Below, piece by piece: positions 42,522 to 55,660 of a DNA stretch of 64,000 nucleotides. The translations under genes were made by a program, and so were the position numbers. The stretch is from positions 186,001 through 250,000 of the forward strand of contig JAIXMP010000038.1 in the NCBI GenBank assembly GCA_025677815.1, in the 5' to 3' direction. The notes under the pieces are model-generated. The model saw only the letters and a list, made by a program, of their open reading frames with translations, did no database searches and was not told the DNA's origin. The stretch comes from Phascolomyces articulosus. Taxonomy: Eukaryota > Mucoromycota > Mucoromycetes > Mucorales > Lichtheimiaceae. The number at the start of each line of letters is the position of its first letter. The first letter of the stretch is position 1.

Positions 42522-44353
42522 ATGGCACCTTTAAGAATGCTAGAATTTTATTCTGGCATTGGCGGCATGGTAATGAAAAAAAATAAGAATCAAAATGATA
42601 GTACCTTTTTTTATATTTGAATTAATGAGAATAAAAAATCATTATAGCATTTTGCAGCCACTTTGGCAGGTTGGGATTTCGAAGTAGTAAAGGCGTTTGA
42701 TATTAATAATGTTGCCAATGATGTAAATAAGCAATCCTTTCCCCCCCTTTTTTTTTCTTATTAAGACCCTTATCATGATTTTTAAGTAATTTTTTTGTCT
42801 GGTTGAAAACAATATAATAGGTTTACAAGCATAATTTTGGACCGAATATAGTTGGACAGGTAAAAATATCTCATCAAGCAAAAGAAAAGAAAGAGCTTGA
42901 TGTTATCCTATCCAAATTCAGTTTTTTTTTTAATCATAATATGATATATATATCTAGCGACAAATTGAAGCTTTATCCATGGAATTTTATGATAAAGTAG
43001 CAGCAGATGTTTGGACCATGTCACCTCCCTGCCAACCTTATTCAAGACTTGGTTTACAAAAAGGAAGCCAGGATGCTCGATCCAAAAGTTTTTTACATTT
43101 ACTTCAAGTATTAGAGGACATGAGTAATCGGCCTAAATATATTCTTGTAGAAAATGTAAAAGGATTTGAGGTAAAATGCACGAAGTTTTATAATCCTAGA
43201 AAAGAAGGGGAGAGAGAGACTTATGTCTACTTTATTTAGGAATCAGATTCGCGTGATTTATTAGTAGAGTCTTTAAACAAATGTGATTATACCTTTCAAG
43301 AATTTTTATTAACACCACTTCAACTCGGTATTCCCAATTCACGAATGCGTTATTATTTGCTGGTAAAAATATATGAAAAACTAAAACCAGACTTACTGGA
43401 AGCGGATAATAATAGATATGTAATGTAGGCCAAACAAAAACCATTATCATTTGTACAACCATCAACAGAAACTATTCTTGGATTTATTCCAGAATCAATC
43501 CATATGTCTACAGAATTTGTTGATAATCGGACACGTACATTGGATAGTGAAGCTGCATTAATGAATTCTACCTCTGCGGTTCAAGTTGGATCTGTCTCAG
43601 ACTACTTGGAATCGAATGTGGATTTTGCTTTACACTCTATTTCGGATAAAGTAAGTGATAATATAAAGTGCTACTGGGATGGGGTGAGAGAAGAAAGAGT
43701 TGAAATAAGTAAAAAAAATGACAGCTAAACAATATGATATAAGGAAACTAACATTCCTATGAAAAATTCAACTATGTACCTAGACTCTATTAAAATATGG
43801 ACATGTATTTGATATTGTAAAACCAAGGACTCATCGTAGTTGCTGTTTTACTAAAGGATATTATCATTATGCGGAAGCAACTGGTAAATAGTTATAATCA
43901 TAGTCAATGATTATATTATCTTTATCCTCCTTTTCTTTTTCTCTGACTGCTTTCTTTGTTTTGATCTTTTTTTTTCTAATAGGTTCTATTCTACAATTGA
44001 ATGAAGAGTTAGAGGTTGGTTGATACCTATATTCTATGGGGCTTTTTCAAAAAAAAAATATCTTAAAGATGAATAATAATTTATTTGATATGTAATAGAC
44101 CAAAGAAATATTTGATAAAGTAACAAGAGCCAAGAAAATTGAAGATGAACAAGAAGCATTGGCGTTATTGAAGTCATTGAAATTACGATACTTTACGCCA
44201 AGAGAAGTAGCCAATTTGATGGGATTTCCTGATAACTTTACTTTTCCCGAATTGTCTACAATCAAACAAAAATATCGAACACTAGGAAATAGTATCAACG
44301 TACGATTAGTATCAGAATTAATGATTTATTTAATGAAACAACCTAAAGAATAA
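42522..44353 (+). CDS. dnmt2: Dnmt2/TRDMT1-type tRNA (cytosine-5) methyltransferase
   Basis: Nine exons (42522-42569, 42648-42722, 42821-42859, 42958-43170, 43240-43362, 43429-43650, 43784-43883, 43983-44014, 44099-44353) encode 368 residues. Motif I reads LEFYSGIGGM (SAM binding). Motif IV is PPCQPYS with catalytic Cys79, where the family usually has PPCQPFT. Motif VI is ENVKGFE, and motif VIII is NSRMRYYLL. The Dnmt2-specific CFT tripeptide is at 261-263, and motif X is GNSINV. Dnmt2 enzymes methylate C38 of tRNA-Asp using a DNA-methyltransferase fold. All catalytic motifs are intact, so I expect activity. Confidence 0.95.
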
Positions 44354-45241
44354 GAAACACAATGATTGCTCTTTTTCTTTTATTCCAACAGCGCACTTTT
44401 TCTTACTTCCATATTTCTCCAACAACTGCTTTTTTTTTTGTTTGCTTGGGTCTCCTGCTTGATTTACTATTTGCATAAAAAAAGGGAGTGCAGGAATAGT
44501 TTTTTTTTTTTGCCATTATATTAAGTAATTGGGTAATTCTATAATTTAATATACGCTGTCATTGTTAAATGTTTAAAAAAATCATTTGCGTTTATGGTGT
44601 TTGTCACTTTATAATTTTATTAAAATAACATTTGATCTATTTGATATACATCTAAAGTGGGAGGCCGTTAAAAAAAATCGAAATTTATCTATATAACATA
44701 TATACCAACTATATCAATCACCCGTATACATAAATGAATACATTTATAATACGTATTTGTTTTGTAGCAATTTATGCAACAATTTCAGGAGAGTGCATTG
44801 GATGTATTTTTTAGGCTATTTTTCATGATTATTATCAATATGCATCCATTATAAAAATAGGCTACTATCTATTACATACCCACGTACTGGATTGCAAAGG
44901 TCGTGATTATAGAAATTTGCATATGGGTACAATATAACCAGTATGTAAATAACTTCTTTTTTTACCGTTTTAATTCCCTTACTTTTTATGCTTTTCTTTT
45001 TCCTTTTATATAAAATCTTTGAAAAATATTAATATATAGAATTATTATCAATAGAATCTATCATCCATGGAAAATATATAAATAATAATGGATATAAAGG
45101 AAATATACCCTGAAGAAAGTAAGCATAGCGACTACGACATTAGATTACCAGTGAATATATACATAAAACAATCACTAATAAAGAGTATGAAATAACAATA
45201 ATACAGCTCACTCTCAAAATAATAGTAACTTCCATTATAAT
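44354..45241. other. Intergenic region without recognised gene
   Basis: AT-rich spacer between Dnmt2 and the MFS gene, two genes on the same strand. Poly-T runs follow Dnmt2. The 200 bases before 45242 are the likely MFS promoter. Nothing else is seen. Confidence 0.5.
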
Positions 45242-47691
45242 ATGTCCCATAAAGAAGTACCAAACTTTCTTTCTTCGGCAGAAGAAATTCATCCTGACGC
45301 CCATTCTACTCCCCCTTCAGAAAATCGAACTATTCCAACGGATAAAGAGATTCGACAATTAACATGGAAACGTGATATAAGAATTATTCCACTAGTCTTT
45401 TTATTTTATTTATGTTCGTTTCTTGATCGAGTCAATATTGGTAAATATTTGAAAATCCTGGTTTTTTCTTAGTCACTCATAGCGATAGTTTGCTTACCAC
45501 TCAATAATATAGGGAATGCTAAGCTTGCTGGACTTACACAAGATATCAACATGTCAGAAGATGAATATAATGGAGCCTTATCAATATTTTTTGTTGGATA
45601 TGTACGTCATACATAAGTATAATATTTCAAAAACAATAACAGACATTCTTTCTCGTATTCCATATTTATATATTACAAAATGCAATTCAATAGATAATAT
45701 GAATAGAAAGCTCTGTAATTAATGTCATCTAATATATATGTAACATGGTTGTCTTCAACTTTTTTTTTTCATCATATATAATAGATTTTATTTGAGGTAC
45801 CATCCAATATGATGGTTAATAAAGTTGGACCAAGGCTTTGGATTGCGGTCATACAACTTGTATGGGGTGTAATTATGATGTCTATGGCTGCGGTAACAAC
45901 AGGTACACAGTTACTTGTTGCGAGACTTTTCTTAGGAATAGCTGAGGTATATATATTACTTTATCGATGCATAGCACTATTGATAGTTATATAATTTTCA
46001 TGTTAATTAAAATCCTATCAAAATATGACGCGATGACTGACACTAGTTTTTTTTTTTTTTTTTTTCAAAAAAAGGCAGGATTGGTACCAGCAATCCTTTT
46101 CTATTTATCGATTTGGTATACAAGACGTGAGCAAGCAAAGAGAATTGCCATTTTTTTCTGCTGTCTAGCTGCTTCTGGTGTAAGTACTTTTTTTCACAAT
46201 GCCATCGTCTATCTATATTAGTTCCTATATTACAGCATTTAATAACTGGGCTTTGCTAAATGTAAATAATATAGGCTGTGGGTGGACTTTTGGTAAGCCT
46301 TGGTTAAATATAGTACTGTACAATGTTATTATCATCTGATGTAGCACATATACAATAACGTATTTTTTCCTTTTTTTACTTATATAAAAAAGGCTTTTGG
46401 GATTGTTCGGCTTGATGGGGTACAAAACTTAGCAGGTTGGCAGTGGATATTTATTCTTGAGGCAATTCCAACCCTCGTATTATCTATTGTGTGTTACTTT
46501 GCATTACCAGATTTTCCAGAAACAACGCCATGTAATGTATCATTCTTAAGAATGTTCAAAAAAGGAATTTGTAAGAGTATCAATGCTAATTCTTCAACTG
46601 ATATATTTATTACGCTTTTTGTTTCTCCTTTGGTAAATATACATATAGTCTTAAACGAACATGAACGAGGGGTGCTACTAGATATTCTCAAGGCCGATGC
46701 CGGACCTGTATCAGATAAAGGTTCCAACATTTCTTGGGATCAGTTCCGGGTTTCATTTAGGGATTGGCTACTTTACGGTTACTGCATTATCGCCTTGGGT
46801 GTTATTGTAGATATTTACAGTGTAGGCATGTTTCTACCATCCATCATCTATGGAATGGGATTTCAAGCACTGACTGCACAAGCCATGACAGTTCCACCTT
46901 ACATTATTGGTATGTTTTTTTTTTTTTTTGTAAATCTATGAATTATTATATTATATACAATACTTTTCCAAGTATAAATGCACTAATACATCAGCAACTT
47001 GGGGGGCATCCACTTTTTTCATTGATTATATATATGCAATTTCGCTGTTGGAAATAAATAAAGCCGGTATATTTACTGTATTAAATGGATTCAGTGCATC
47101 AAAACGAGAAGAACGAGGCATTCATGCGATTATTCCCTTATTATTCGCCATGTTGGGTTTTATTCTATTGATGGCTTTAAATGACGACAAGAAAAATTTA
47201 CCGGGCCTCTACTTCGCTGCTATATTAATTACCACAGGTAGTTTCTCGGCCTATGGAGCTATTGGCCCATGGTTTACAAATAATTTCAGTGGACGCACAA
47301 AACGATCCGTTGCTGTTGCATTCATTACATGTGTAGGAAATGTTGGTGGTGTGATAGCAGGCCAAATATATCGGGCAGAGGATTCCCCACATTATAGGCA
47401 TGGTCACTTGGCAGCTATGATATTTTGTGTTGTCACTGTGATTGGTTCACTTGTAATGAAGACCGCTTTGATACGTATTAATAAAAAACGTGATAATATG
47501 ACAGCTGAAGAACGATTAGAAATTATTAAAAACGGAGATATGAGCACTCTTATTAACAGGGTAATATAAACATATAATCTTTTTTTTTGGGTACTTTTTA
47601 TGTTTCATACTTTCACTCGTCACTTGCTCTAATGTATTTATTCAACTTCTGGATTAATTTATAGCACCCCGACCATAGATACATTACATGA
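45242..47691 (+). CDS. MFS transporter, anion:cation symporter (ACS/Dal5-like) family
   Basis: Nine exons (45242-45440, 45513-45601, 45785-45946, 46075-46179, 46275-46292, 46393-46531, 46649-46909, 47064-47560, 47665-47691) give 498 residues with about 12 membrane segments. The opening LTWKRDIRIIPLVFLFY, then FLDRVNIGNAKLAGL, and the EVPSNMM and AEAGLVPAILFYL motifs are typical of fungal ACS carriers such as allantoate, nicotinate and other vitamin or organic-anion permeases. The substrate cannot be told from sequence. Exon 5 is only 18 nt. The last exon codes for HPDHRYIT, matching the usual short HPxxRY tail of the family, which is why I extend past the stop met by read-through of the last intron. 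It is a plasma-membrane protein. Confidence 0.87.
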
Positions 47692-47942
47692 TTTAATACA
47701 ACAATATATTTATCAAAATATGATAGTTAAAAAAACACAATATAGATTTATATACGCTACTTATTAGCATATTTAATTACAGATAATACCATCTATTTTA
47801 TAAAACTAATATTTTGTCATTCCCCTTCTCTTTTTTCGTCTTGTCCCTCTAATAAACTTTAATATTACATAATTCAATGGTCCTATATTTGCTGTTATAT
47901 ACATCATTGAAATAGCCATATCCTGGGCAGATGCACTGTTTA

Positions 47943-48912
47943 TTATTCTTGCTGTGTTTTGTCATCGTTGTCAAATTCTGGTAACGAAAAAACCTAAGAA
48001 ATTTTAAAATATGTCTTCAATACTATTTAATACTATTATCCAAGTATATACCTTGGGATCAAAAGCTGTCATAGAATCGAGAACAACCGAGGCACCATAA
48101 GAATCTGGAGAACTATCCAGGATTTTCAATAGATTATTATCCGGTATCCAAACGGCCTATCATTATTCAAATATAGATAATGTAATTAAAAAACGAGAAA
48201 AATGATGATGATGTAAGAGGAGAAGAAGAAGAAGAGACACTCTTATACATTACATACATGCATTTTGGCATTTTGAGCAGCTTGGATACCATTGATGGCG
48301 TCCTCAAATACCAAGCAATTCTCAGAAGGAGGGTTACCTAATCTTTGCTGAGCTGCCAAAAATAAATCGGGGGATGGTTTACCATGTTCAATTCCTGGGT
48401 CGTCACTACATACGACATGAAGGTCAAAGAGTGAAAACAAGTCCTTGTTTAATGATGTTTTTAATTCATATACCGAACGTGTCGATGATGTGGCCACTGC
48501 CATGGGAATGTCATTGGCATGCAAATGGTGAATTAATCGCTCTACTCCTGGTAATGGTTTTACAAAAGGAAATATTTTTTTGTGGAGGAGAGCACATTCA
48601 TCCATATATTCTTGTACGGTCAATGGTAAATGGTAATGGTTCACAATCATGGCAGACGATTCTTGTCGTGTACATCCCATAAGTTTACTTTTAAAGTCCC
48701 AAGTATGCTCAACACCTCCTCCATATTTGTCAAGCATGGCTTGAGTCACTTTACCAATAGCATGTTCAGTATCTAATAAGAGACCGTCCTTTTTTAATCG
48801 AGAGAAAGAGACGAGTTATGAATATTAGAACAAACAGAAACTAGAAAAAGATAATGTATAAATATAGAGTATTTACCATATCGAAAATACAATGCGTGAT
48901 TTTTATGGTCAT
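47943..48912 (-). CDS. HAD-family phosphatase, pseudouridine-5'-phosphatase-like
   Basis: Four exons (48912-48877, 48788-48258, 48156-48052, 47993-47943) encode 240 residues. The HAD motif I is FDMDGLLLDTE, with nucleophile Asp11 and acid/base Asp13. It is split by intron 1 after Met12. Motif II is VATSST, motif III falls at HGKPSPD, and motif IV is CLVFEDAINGIQAA. The cap domain and length fit HDHD1/PUDP-like phosphatases (about 230 residues), which dephosphorylate pseudouridine-5'-phosphate. A close alternative is a glycerol-phosphate or 2-deoxyglucose-6-phosphate phosphatase. It is cytosolic and convergent with the MFS gene. Confidence 0.85.
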
Positions 48913-49980
48913 GTTGATTGCTTTCCTACTGTAGTAAGAAACCCAAGAAAAGTGTAATTGATATAAAATCCTCTTTTTGTCAATTTTTTTTATCGTCATG
49001 GTACAAAGCTATGGTGCAATAGTCTATTTTTTATTAGGAACAACTAGTATAGTATATGAATTTGTATACCTATCTAGAGTGATGGTACTGGTATATATGT
49101 GGTCTATGTATTATTCTAGTCAATGAACAAGTTTAACAATAAACTTTCCTCATGGGCTCATGTTTAATCATGATAATAAAATATACTATTTTATTTTGAA
49201 TTACATACACACAATTCTTTAAAAGGAACATCTTGTATCTTATATGTAATTAATTCATAACAACCATACAAAAAAAGAGAATGCATAAAAAAAGCATCTA
49301 ACTAATCTATATACAGTTGTATAATATCCTTATATAGAAATAGAACGATAATGCGCTGATGGAAGCTGATTATTTTGACATACTTTGCTATATTTACATC
49401 ATCCTATTTCACTATATAAAATATAGTAACTACACGTACACAGTATACTTCTTGGTGGATAATGGATGACAAGAATGATGATGCAATGGGTAATAGTTAA
49501 AAAGGTTATATGTATAATACAAACTTTGAATGTGTAACGTTCATGTCAGTCATTTGACATATTAGTCGAAAAGATTTCTTTAATTAGTTATTATTGTTAC
49601 AGCGTTGGTAACTTTAAAGAAAAGCCTCTATCGAATGAGAATGATACTGTCAGCAGCAACAAACTTCTCATTCTATATATAATAATGTGATAATAGAAGA
49701 AGTCATGCTTTTATATATATTTATATATAATACTTTTGTTAAATGCTGTATATTCCCATACTTTACATATTTTTTGCAGCCAAAAAAAAAAAGTTTCAAT
49801 CAACTAATCCAACCAACCAACCAAAGTTTTCAGGCTGAGCCTGTTGTGCTGTTGTGTGATATATGTGTGAGTTGCAATTTATTCTCTCCGCCTTCAGAGT
49901 ACATAAATATCGGCATGAACCATTTGTTATTTCTCTTTTTTCTTTTATTTTATTTTTGTACTTTTTATATATAAACTATC
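48913..49980. other. Intergenic region, divergent HAD / bHLH
   Basis: About 1.07 kb with no recognised gene. The 3' third holds TATATATATTTATATATAA near 49712 and a run of CCAACCAACCAACCAA-like sequence near 49810, which may belong to the bHLH gene promoter or leader. Confidence 0.5.
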
Positions 49981-51264
49981 ATGTCCCAACAACAGCAGCA
50001 GCAGCAACAACAGCAGCAACAACATTATCGACCGAAATTACAAAATCCAACTCAATATCACCTTCAGCAGCAACGTCATTCTATTCCTCACCCTTTAACA
50101 CTTTATCAAAATGACGATTATACCATGGGGACGGGAGCACCACTTCATATTGACCCAACCCAAACTACAACACATGATAATGACGAATTTTCACAATCAT
50201 TCATGTCACCTTTAAATGCCCCATTGGATGAATTGGATGATTTAGACTATCAAACTGGCATGAATACTTTTCGTCAACAACCTCATCGCCAAAGTATTGG
50301 TAATTATAGCATGACACAACAGCAGCAACATTCACCTACTTCTTCCAGTTTTTCATATGCAGAGGATCCTTGGTTCGGTTCACCTCCTACTTATTCTGAA
50401 CTACCGGTCGATATGCCGCCTCCTTCTTCTTCTACTTCTTCTCATCATTATCCACCAGCACCTCCCGGGGCAGCCGCCTTGTCAGCACCTGCTAATATTG
50501 ATTATAATTTTAGCACTTCACCACCTTACTATGGTGATGTTCATCAACATCCATTAGCTCCACCACAACTATCACAACATTCGCAGAAACAAACCAAAGC
50601 ATCCATCAAACAACAGCACCAATCACCAGATCAACAAGGTGCGACAGCCAAAAGCTTTGAGGATGATTATTCGATGCAAGTAAAGTAAGTTTTGCTCTTT
50701 GTTTGCTTTTCTTTTTATCTCCCTTTCTTTTGTGTAGAAATGGATGAAATTCATCAATGCTTATTATTCACTATATATAGTTTGCAAATGATTATGGAAA
50801 AACGACGACGTCGACGAGAATCTCATAATGCAGGTAAAGGATCCATGCGAATTAAAAAAAATAGGGGAGGATATGGTTTATTCGAGGAGCAAAAGCCGAC
50901 ATCTATGAAATGGGATATTATGCTTGATGTATAATAAGGATTGGGGGATTTAGGAGAAGGAGGGGAAAACACATTTTTTTTCTCACGAATTAACTAAAAA
51001 AAAATAAATGAAACAAATAATTCCAATCTTAAAGTTGAACGCCGACGACGAGATAATATTAATGAACGTATTCAAGAACTTGGAACTTTACTTCCGGATA
51101 CTATGCTCGAAGGACATAATAATACTGGATCCAATAAACCGAATAAAGGTGTTATTTTACGACGAAGTGTGGATCATATTCGTTTCTTACAACAAGAAGT
51201 CCATACTTATCAACAACGAATTCAACAACTTGAAAGTGTTTTACAATCCTATCAACAACGTTAA
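49981..51264 (+). CDS. bHLH transcription factor, MiT/TFE-like
   Basis: Three exons (49981-50684, 50781-50833, 51035-51264) give 328 residues. A polyglutamine tract opens the protein, followed by a disordered Gln/Pro/Ser-rich part of 230 residues. The basic region [20 protein letters not shown] and [14 protein letters not shown] match the MiT/TFE (MITF, TFEB) and USF-type consensus. Helix 2 ([14 protein letters not shown]) continues into a short leucine-zipper-like coil to the C-terminus. The His-Glu-Arg pattern in the basic region predicts binding to E-box CACGTG or CATGTG sites as a dimer. The basic region is split across two introns, and joining at AA|TTTG and G|TTGAA keeps frame and motif. 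Confidence 0.9.
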
Positions 51265-54200
51265 ACAGCAAAGAATAATACTCTGAGGGCGGATTGTTTT
51301 TTTTTTGTTTCTAAATAGTTGGATAATGATTCACTACAACAATTTATAAATATAAATATACCAAAATCATGATCATTATCAGCAAACGATCACCTCATAA
51401 ATAGTAATTTTAGTAGTAGTAGCAGCTTAATATAGTATTTATATATGTTTATATATATATGGCTTGTTTGTTATTTTTTTTATATGTACATTATGCTTCT
51501 TTTCTTTTATACATATTATATATCCATTCTCTCTCTTCTGCACACTTGTTCCCTTCCCCCAAAGTGAACGTTTCCTTCTCTTTCTTTTTTTTCTTAGATA
51601 AAGATTTATTTTGTTATCATATTATTATTTTTATTATATATATATATATATCTATAAGCACTTTTTCTTTTTTATATAAATATAAATATGAAATGGCATA
51701 ATTAGTACAATAGATGGTAAGAAAAAAAGTGGTTGGTAGCACACAACTATGATGTTATCCATTGTTTCACCAAACAAAGTGTAGATCAGGTACCACCTTT
51801 TTTTCTTATTGTTATAAAATTACCCATGAATTAGATGAAAAGGAGAAGATGATGAATTCGGTATGTAATGGATCCGGTGGTTGGTTTTTAAAATGGGATA
51901 AACCAGTAAAAAATCAGCTACATCCAAATCGGTTAATATGTTTACAACTTTTTCTTGTTTCAATAGTGTGGGAAGAGTGTTCTAATATGTTTAGTTCAAT
52001 TCTCAGCATAAATCTTTAATAAATCACACACTTGCTATAAATTATCCACATTCAATAGGATAACAATAGTATGTTAATTAGTATATACGTCATCGTTCTG
52101 ACAGAAAAAAAGAAGAAATCCGCATTTCTGAAACATGATGAATTTATCTTCAATACATGTAATATAATGCATGGTTACAAGCATGGCTGATCTTACATGT
52201 ATTTTTTTTCATCCACTTGTTCTACAAATTGTTCCATCTTTTTTGGTGGATATCACATATATCGTCAGAATGGCTATGTACTTTTATCAGTAAAGTTTTA
52301 CAAAAGGAAAATTTACGTTTTTTGTGAAACCAGTCTACTTTCATCCAAACAAGCATAACAAAATATTGCTTCTATGTTTTTTTTTTTTTTTTTTTGAGAA
52401 TAAAGCGCCATGGCAATTCTTATTTGGAAGTACAAAATGTATATAGGTATACTATATTTTACATAGTTATGATGACCCTTGAACTCTTTTATATGTACGT
52501 ACAACAGAGAATCACCATAGTCGAGAGAGCAATCAAAGGCTCTCACGAAACAGAAATAGTTGAATATACTTGTTGACAGTTATAATAGGTCTCAATATAA
52601 TTGTTGGTAAAGATGATACTATTAGTTAAATGTGTATAGAATTGAATAGGATTTTGATCGACGATGATCATCTTTGTGTATTTTTTTATGTAATTAACTC
52701 GTGCCGTTATTAATAATCTCTATAAAAACTCTTCTAATTACGCATAGCATTAGTTATTCCAACGTATTTTACTTTCTTGAGCTTATTCTACTACATTCTT
52801 ATGGAATATTATTTTAATTTGAAGGTTTATCCCGTGAAATTGGTTTTTATTATTGGATTTTTGGATGATTTTCAAATTTGAATTTTCAATGTTTTTTTAT
52901 TGGGGTTCGTTTGTTTTGTCCGTTTTTTACTGCTAATGAATACAAGGCCAGTAAGACGAAACTGATCAAGCAAAATAATTAATGATAGTATCCAACCATT
53001 TAAATCCAAATGAATCAATTATCAATAAGTACCACTACATCAAGATTAAATTGAGGTAGAAAACAGAATGAGAATTTAATTATATTTTCAAAATGAGAAG
53101 CAAGAAAGATTTTCATTGTCGAGTTTTTATTACTCATATATAATTAATTCAACATTTATTATACGTACCCATGTAGTTGAGGGTAGGGTCAATTTGAATC
53201 ACGACGCCAAAAAATCAGCTGCCTTTCATGCCCCTGCGACTGTATTGCTGGATCAGCGGTAGAAGAAAGGCACCTTTACGATCCCTTCCCCTACGACCTC
53301 GCCTCTACGCCCTCCAAAGCGCAAAGATCTCAATTCGAGAGCAGATGGCTTGTCAGTACTGGGTTCAACATTGATTTCTTGCTTTATTAATAGTCTTACG
53401 TTTTTGCTGATCTATTTAACACGAATAAAAGATTAACTGTCATTGAACAACTATATTATACTATCACTTCATTGTATACATATATTATGTTACCAAAAAC
53501 TGAGGAAACAGACAAGATGACCAAAGCATTGATTGATATAGAGAAACCCATTTTATAATGAGAAAGTTGATGAAATAGTATGAAGAATGATAACTGATTT
53601 GAATTATATCTTCTTTTATATATGCTTTAGTAGATATTTTCTGCACACAGGAAAAGAATCAACAAAAGGGATAATGGAAATAATGAGCAACCTTGTTTTA
53701 CACGATATCATATACTGGATGGATACGTATATGCGTTCCCTATATTCTCCTTTACATATACAGAGCACATTTGATTCTGATTAAAAAAAACGAATTACGC
53801 ACATACAATAAATAGTCCATAGTTTTGGAAAAATTATCGTTGCGTTGCTCATTCAATGATTAGGGGACAATAAGCCCTTTCAACTCTTACTATCATAGCC
53901 ACAGAAATATGCATCTTCATTCTACAAAACAAAACAAATTAAGGTTTTCTCTATTAACATCCATGGTATATATAAAAACATATTGCAACGCGTAATACAT
54001 AATATTTTGCCGTTTACGTAGCCCTTGTATATAAAGAAAACTGCAATAGTTACATATATCATGCATTAGTACCATTTTCACAAAATTCCTACCTTTCAAA
54101 ATATACTTTTTTTTTTTGAAAATGAAGTACTTATTAAGCATCTAAATAATATTGCTTTATATAGTAAGGAGCGAATTAAATACTACCACGGATTTCCCTT

Positions 54201-54763
54201 CGTAACAGATGTTATACATGTATACTATCATTCAAATGAATCAAACACTACTTTGATAAAAGTTACTAGGAAGTTGAAAAACAGTACATACTAATAAATG
54301 TATTTACATATATTTCTAGAAAATAGAGTAGTGATGTACATCATCATTATAATGGTTTAGGCCATATGGAAGATGATCAACAAAGAAGCACATTCGCACG
54401 TAGATATTATTTTTACGATCCAATGGACGATTTATGGGTATGAATAGAAAAATATCAATGTTATAAATGGAAGTATAGACCATCGATATGTATATTTTGT
54501 ACATAGACGTAACTTAGAACTTAATATTTTGATATATAAATATATGGAACCTTGCGATCCACAATCCTATAATATCTATATGTTTATATATCATTTTATA
54601 AAGCATCTTCTCCCAATGGTCTAGGTAATTTCCTTATAACCCAGGCTTCTCACCGTCCACCATAAAACAAAAGCTAACAGGATATTTTCAACCCATACAC
54701 TATATTTCATTTTCAGTTACATATTTATATACGTTGACACGATCCATTGAACTATCCTTTTTC
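51265..54763. other. Gene-poor region with a GC-rich relic
   Basis: Mostly AT-rich DNA with T and TA runs. The one departure is a GC-rich patch at about 53190-53375 (see its own entry). No intact gene is seen. Confidence 0.5.
53190..53375. other. GC-rich island, possible decayed coding relic
   Basis: About 185 bp stands out from AT-rich flanks by base composition. On the minus strand one frame reads EPSTDKPSAL then ELRSLRFGG, then VVGEGIVKVPFF before a stop. On the plus strand another frame is open for about 58 codons. No family is recognised. It could be a fragment of a transposon or of a host gene. Confidence 0.4.
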
Positions 54764-55405
54764 TAGAACAAAAATAAGGATAAACATTGGAAGCATCTAA
54801 CATCGAACAACCCATTCTACCAACTATACACAAAGCTAAAAAATGGAATTAGCCCACCAAAGGTCTCACTCAAGCAAACTATATCCCAAAAACGCGATGA
54901 AGAATATAAAATCCGGGCGGATAAAAAGAAAACTATCCATTGTCTTCGCAATAAAAGAATGATCGACCCAGTACTATATCTTCCTGCTACTTCGCGTGAC
55001 CGACACAGGTTTATCAAATGGAGAATGCACTGGCTCCCATCCTACCCTCTAAAAGATTGTAGATGCGGCCATCCAGCAGCAAATAGAGAACATTTTACAC
55101 GTTGTCCGTTGATGGAAGGAGTACTTGATGAGCTGAAAATAACATTTGGTACAATTTCTGAACTCCAACGAGAAATACAACCACTCGACTACGTTATAAA
55201 TCATCTCCCGCGCTCAGAAGTCGGCTTATCACTTGGAAAGTGGATCAACTGCTGGTTTGTACTAATCCGTGTCCTCCGGGAAATCAACCGATTAAGTCAC
55301 TCCGAAAATGACTACGAAGAAGATGAACCGGAACCTAAAGAATCACCGCTGCCACCACAACTCTCATCATATCCAACTCAAGAAAGTAACCAAGTTACTA
55401 TATAA
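54764..55405 (+). pseudogene. LINE ORF2 C-terminal fragment
   Basis: The frame is open for about 213 codons, of which the part from the ATG at 54959 is 148. It carries the post-RT signature RFIKWRMHWLP, then CRCG, His, a REHF block and a final Cys (REHFTRCP), the CCHC-like zinc motif found at the C-terminus of many LINE polymerases. The endonuclease and RT catalytic domains are absent. The end is Glu/Pro-rich. The frame has no internal stop, so the insertion may be fairly young, or the fragment could be kept by chance. Confidence 0.65.
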
Positions 55406-55660
55406 ATATTTTTTTTTCCACTCCTCCCACTCATAATCATTATACCTTCTATTTTCCCTTTTTATTTCTCTCACATATGTAACATTACCACATTATACAC
55501 ACTAGCTTAGCTTTTCCTCCTAAAGGGGGGTTTTCAGCTGATGCCATATATTCTTTTGCTCATACATAATCTTCACCACAAAGTACCTCAAGGAAGCGAC
55601 CACATGCCTATAGGCGCAGGTCAATTCAGCCTTCCACAATAATAAATATAAATTTTAATC
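54764..55660 (+). mobile_element. 5'-truncated LINE-type retrotransposon fragment
   Basis: This is the 3' end of a non-LTR element: a reverse-transcriptase C-terminal region, the stop at 55405, a 3' UTR of about 250 bp and an A/T-rich end near 55645-55660 (AATAATAAATATAAA). It begins abruptly after TTCTAG at 54764, as expected of an insertion that aborted during reverse transcription. No target-site duplication could be fixed by eye. Confidence 0.6.
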
